6,501 nucleotides of DNA from Vulcanimicrobiota bacterium. GTDB taxonomy: Bacteria > Vulcanimicrobiota > Vulcanimicrobiia > Vulcanimicrobiales > Vulcanimicrobiaceae. Location: NCBI GenBank assembly GCA_019233165.1, contig JAFAMS010000443.1:1-6501 (forward strand), written 5' to 3'. Made by a program: the position numbers and the translations under genes. The notes under the pieces are model-generated. The model was given only the letters and a program-made list of their open reading frames with translations, did not search any database and had not been told where the DNA came from. The number at the start of each line of letters is the position of its first letter. The first letter of the stretch is position 1. Positions 6,332 to 6,501 of the stretch are shown piece by piece.

Positions 6332-6501
6332 GCGTCGCCGTCCGCTCCGCCGGAACCGCGATCGACGAGAGCGTCCTCGCCGAAGTCCGGCGCTTCGCCG
6401 AACAAGAAGTTCGCCCGATCGCGCACGACTTTGAAGCGCGTGGCGAATATCCGGTACAGCTCGTCGCGCGGATGCGCGAGATGGGTCTCTTCGGGGCGAT
6501 C
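6328..6501 (+). CDS. Acyl-CoA dehydrogenase, N-terminal fragment (cut by window)
   Basis: Exactly 58 codons are visible from GTG at 6328 to the window end, with no stop. The translation contains VLAEVRRFAEQEVRPIAHDFEARGEYPVQLVARMREMGLFGAI (17-58). This is the typical alpha-helical N-terminal domain opening of FAD-dependent acyl-CoA dehydrogenases (family length about 380-390 residues). These enzymes form the 2,3-double bond of an acyl-CoA and pass electrons to ETF. The FAD-binding motifs and catalytic Glu lie beyond the window, so substrate class cannot be judged. The start overlaps the stop of the PrpD-family gene (GTGA). No clear Shine-Dalgarno is present, which suggests translational coupling. 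The product of such a dehydrogenase would be a natural substrate for the MaoC-type hydratase encoded first in this operon. Confidence 0.88.
   Translation, partial: MSVAVRSAGTAIDESVLAEVRRFAEQEVRPIAHDFEARGEYPVQLVARMREMGLFGAI

Overview
The window is a compact stretch of a GC-rich bacterial chromosome (well above 60% GC by eye). Codons favour GCG, GTC, ATC and CTC, GTG starts are frequent, and Shine-Dalgarno sequences are clear. I cannot fix the phylum from this sequence. The exported binding protein has an ordinary signal peptide without a lipobox, which would suit a diderm. A member of a poorly cultured GC-rich lineage (for example Eremiobacterota-like) or a betaproteobacterium are guesses only.

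Left arm, minus strand (positions 4342 down to 1): a complete and classically ordered branched-chain-amino-acid-type (HAAT/Liv) ABC importer, livK-livH-livM-livG-livF. It comprises a periplasmic binding protein, two permeases and two ATPases; only the last part of livF is cut off by the window edge. Every junction is a 1- or 4-base stop/start overlap, so this is one translationally coupled operon.

Centre (4343-4445): a 103-base divergent intergenic region. It holds strong Shine-Dalgarno sequences for livK and for the rightward maoC gene, plus a perfect 7-base tandem repeat just upstream of livK. It must carry the leftward promoter, and probably the rightward one.

Right arm, plus strand (4446 to the end): a MaoC-type hot-dog hydratase, an MmgE/PrpD family protein and the first 58 codons of an acyl-CoA dehydrogenase, again joined by 4-base overlaps. 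These three families are often found together in acyl-CoA or organic-acid catabolic operons. The simplest reading is that the Liv-type importer brings in a small carboxylate or amino acid, and that the divergent operon activates, oxidises and hydrates it or a derivative. The substrate is not determined.

There is no RNA gene, insertion sequence, CRISPR array or other mobile feature that I can support. Coding density is close to 98%. The most notable points are the divergent transport/catabolism pairing, the Asp-to-Asn change at the usual catalytic position of the MaoC protein, and a strong excess of the palindrome CGATCG throughout.
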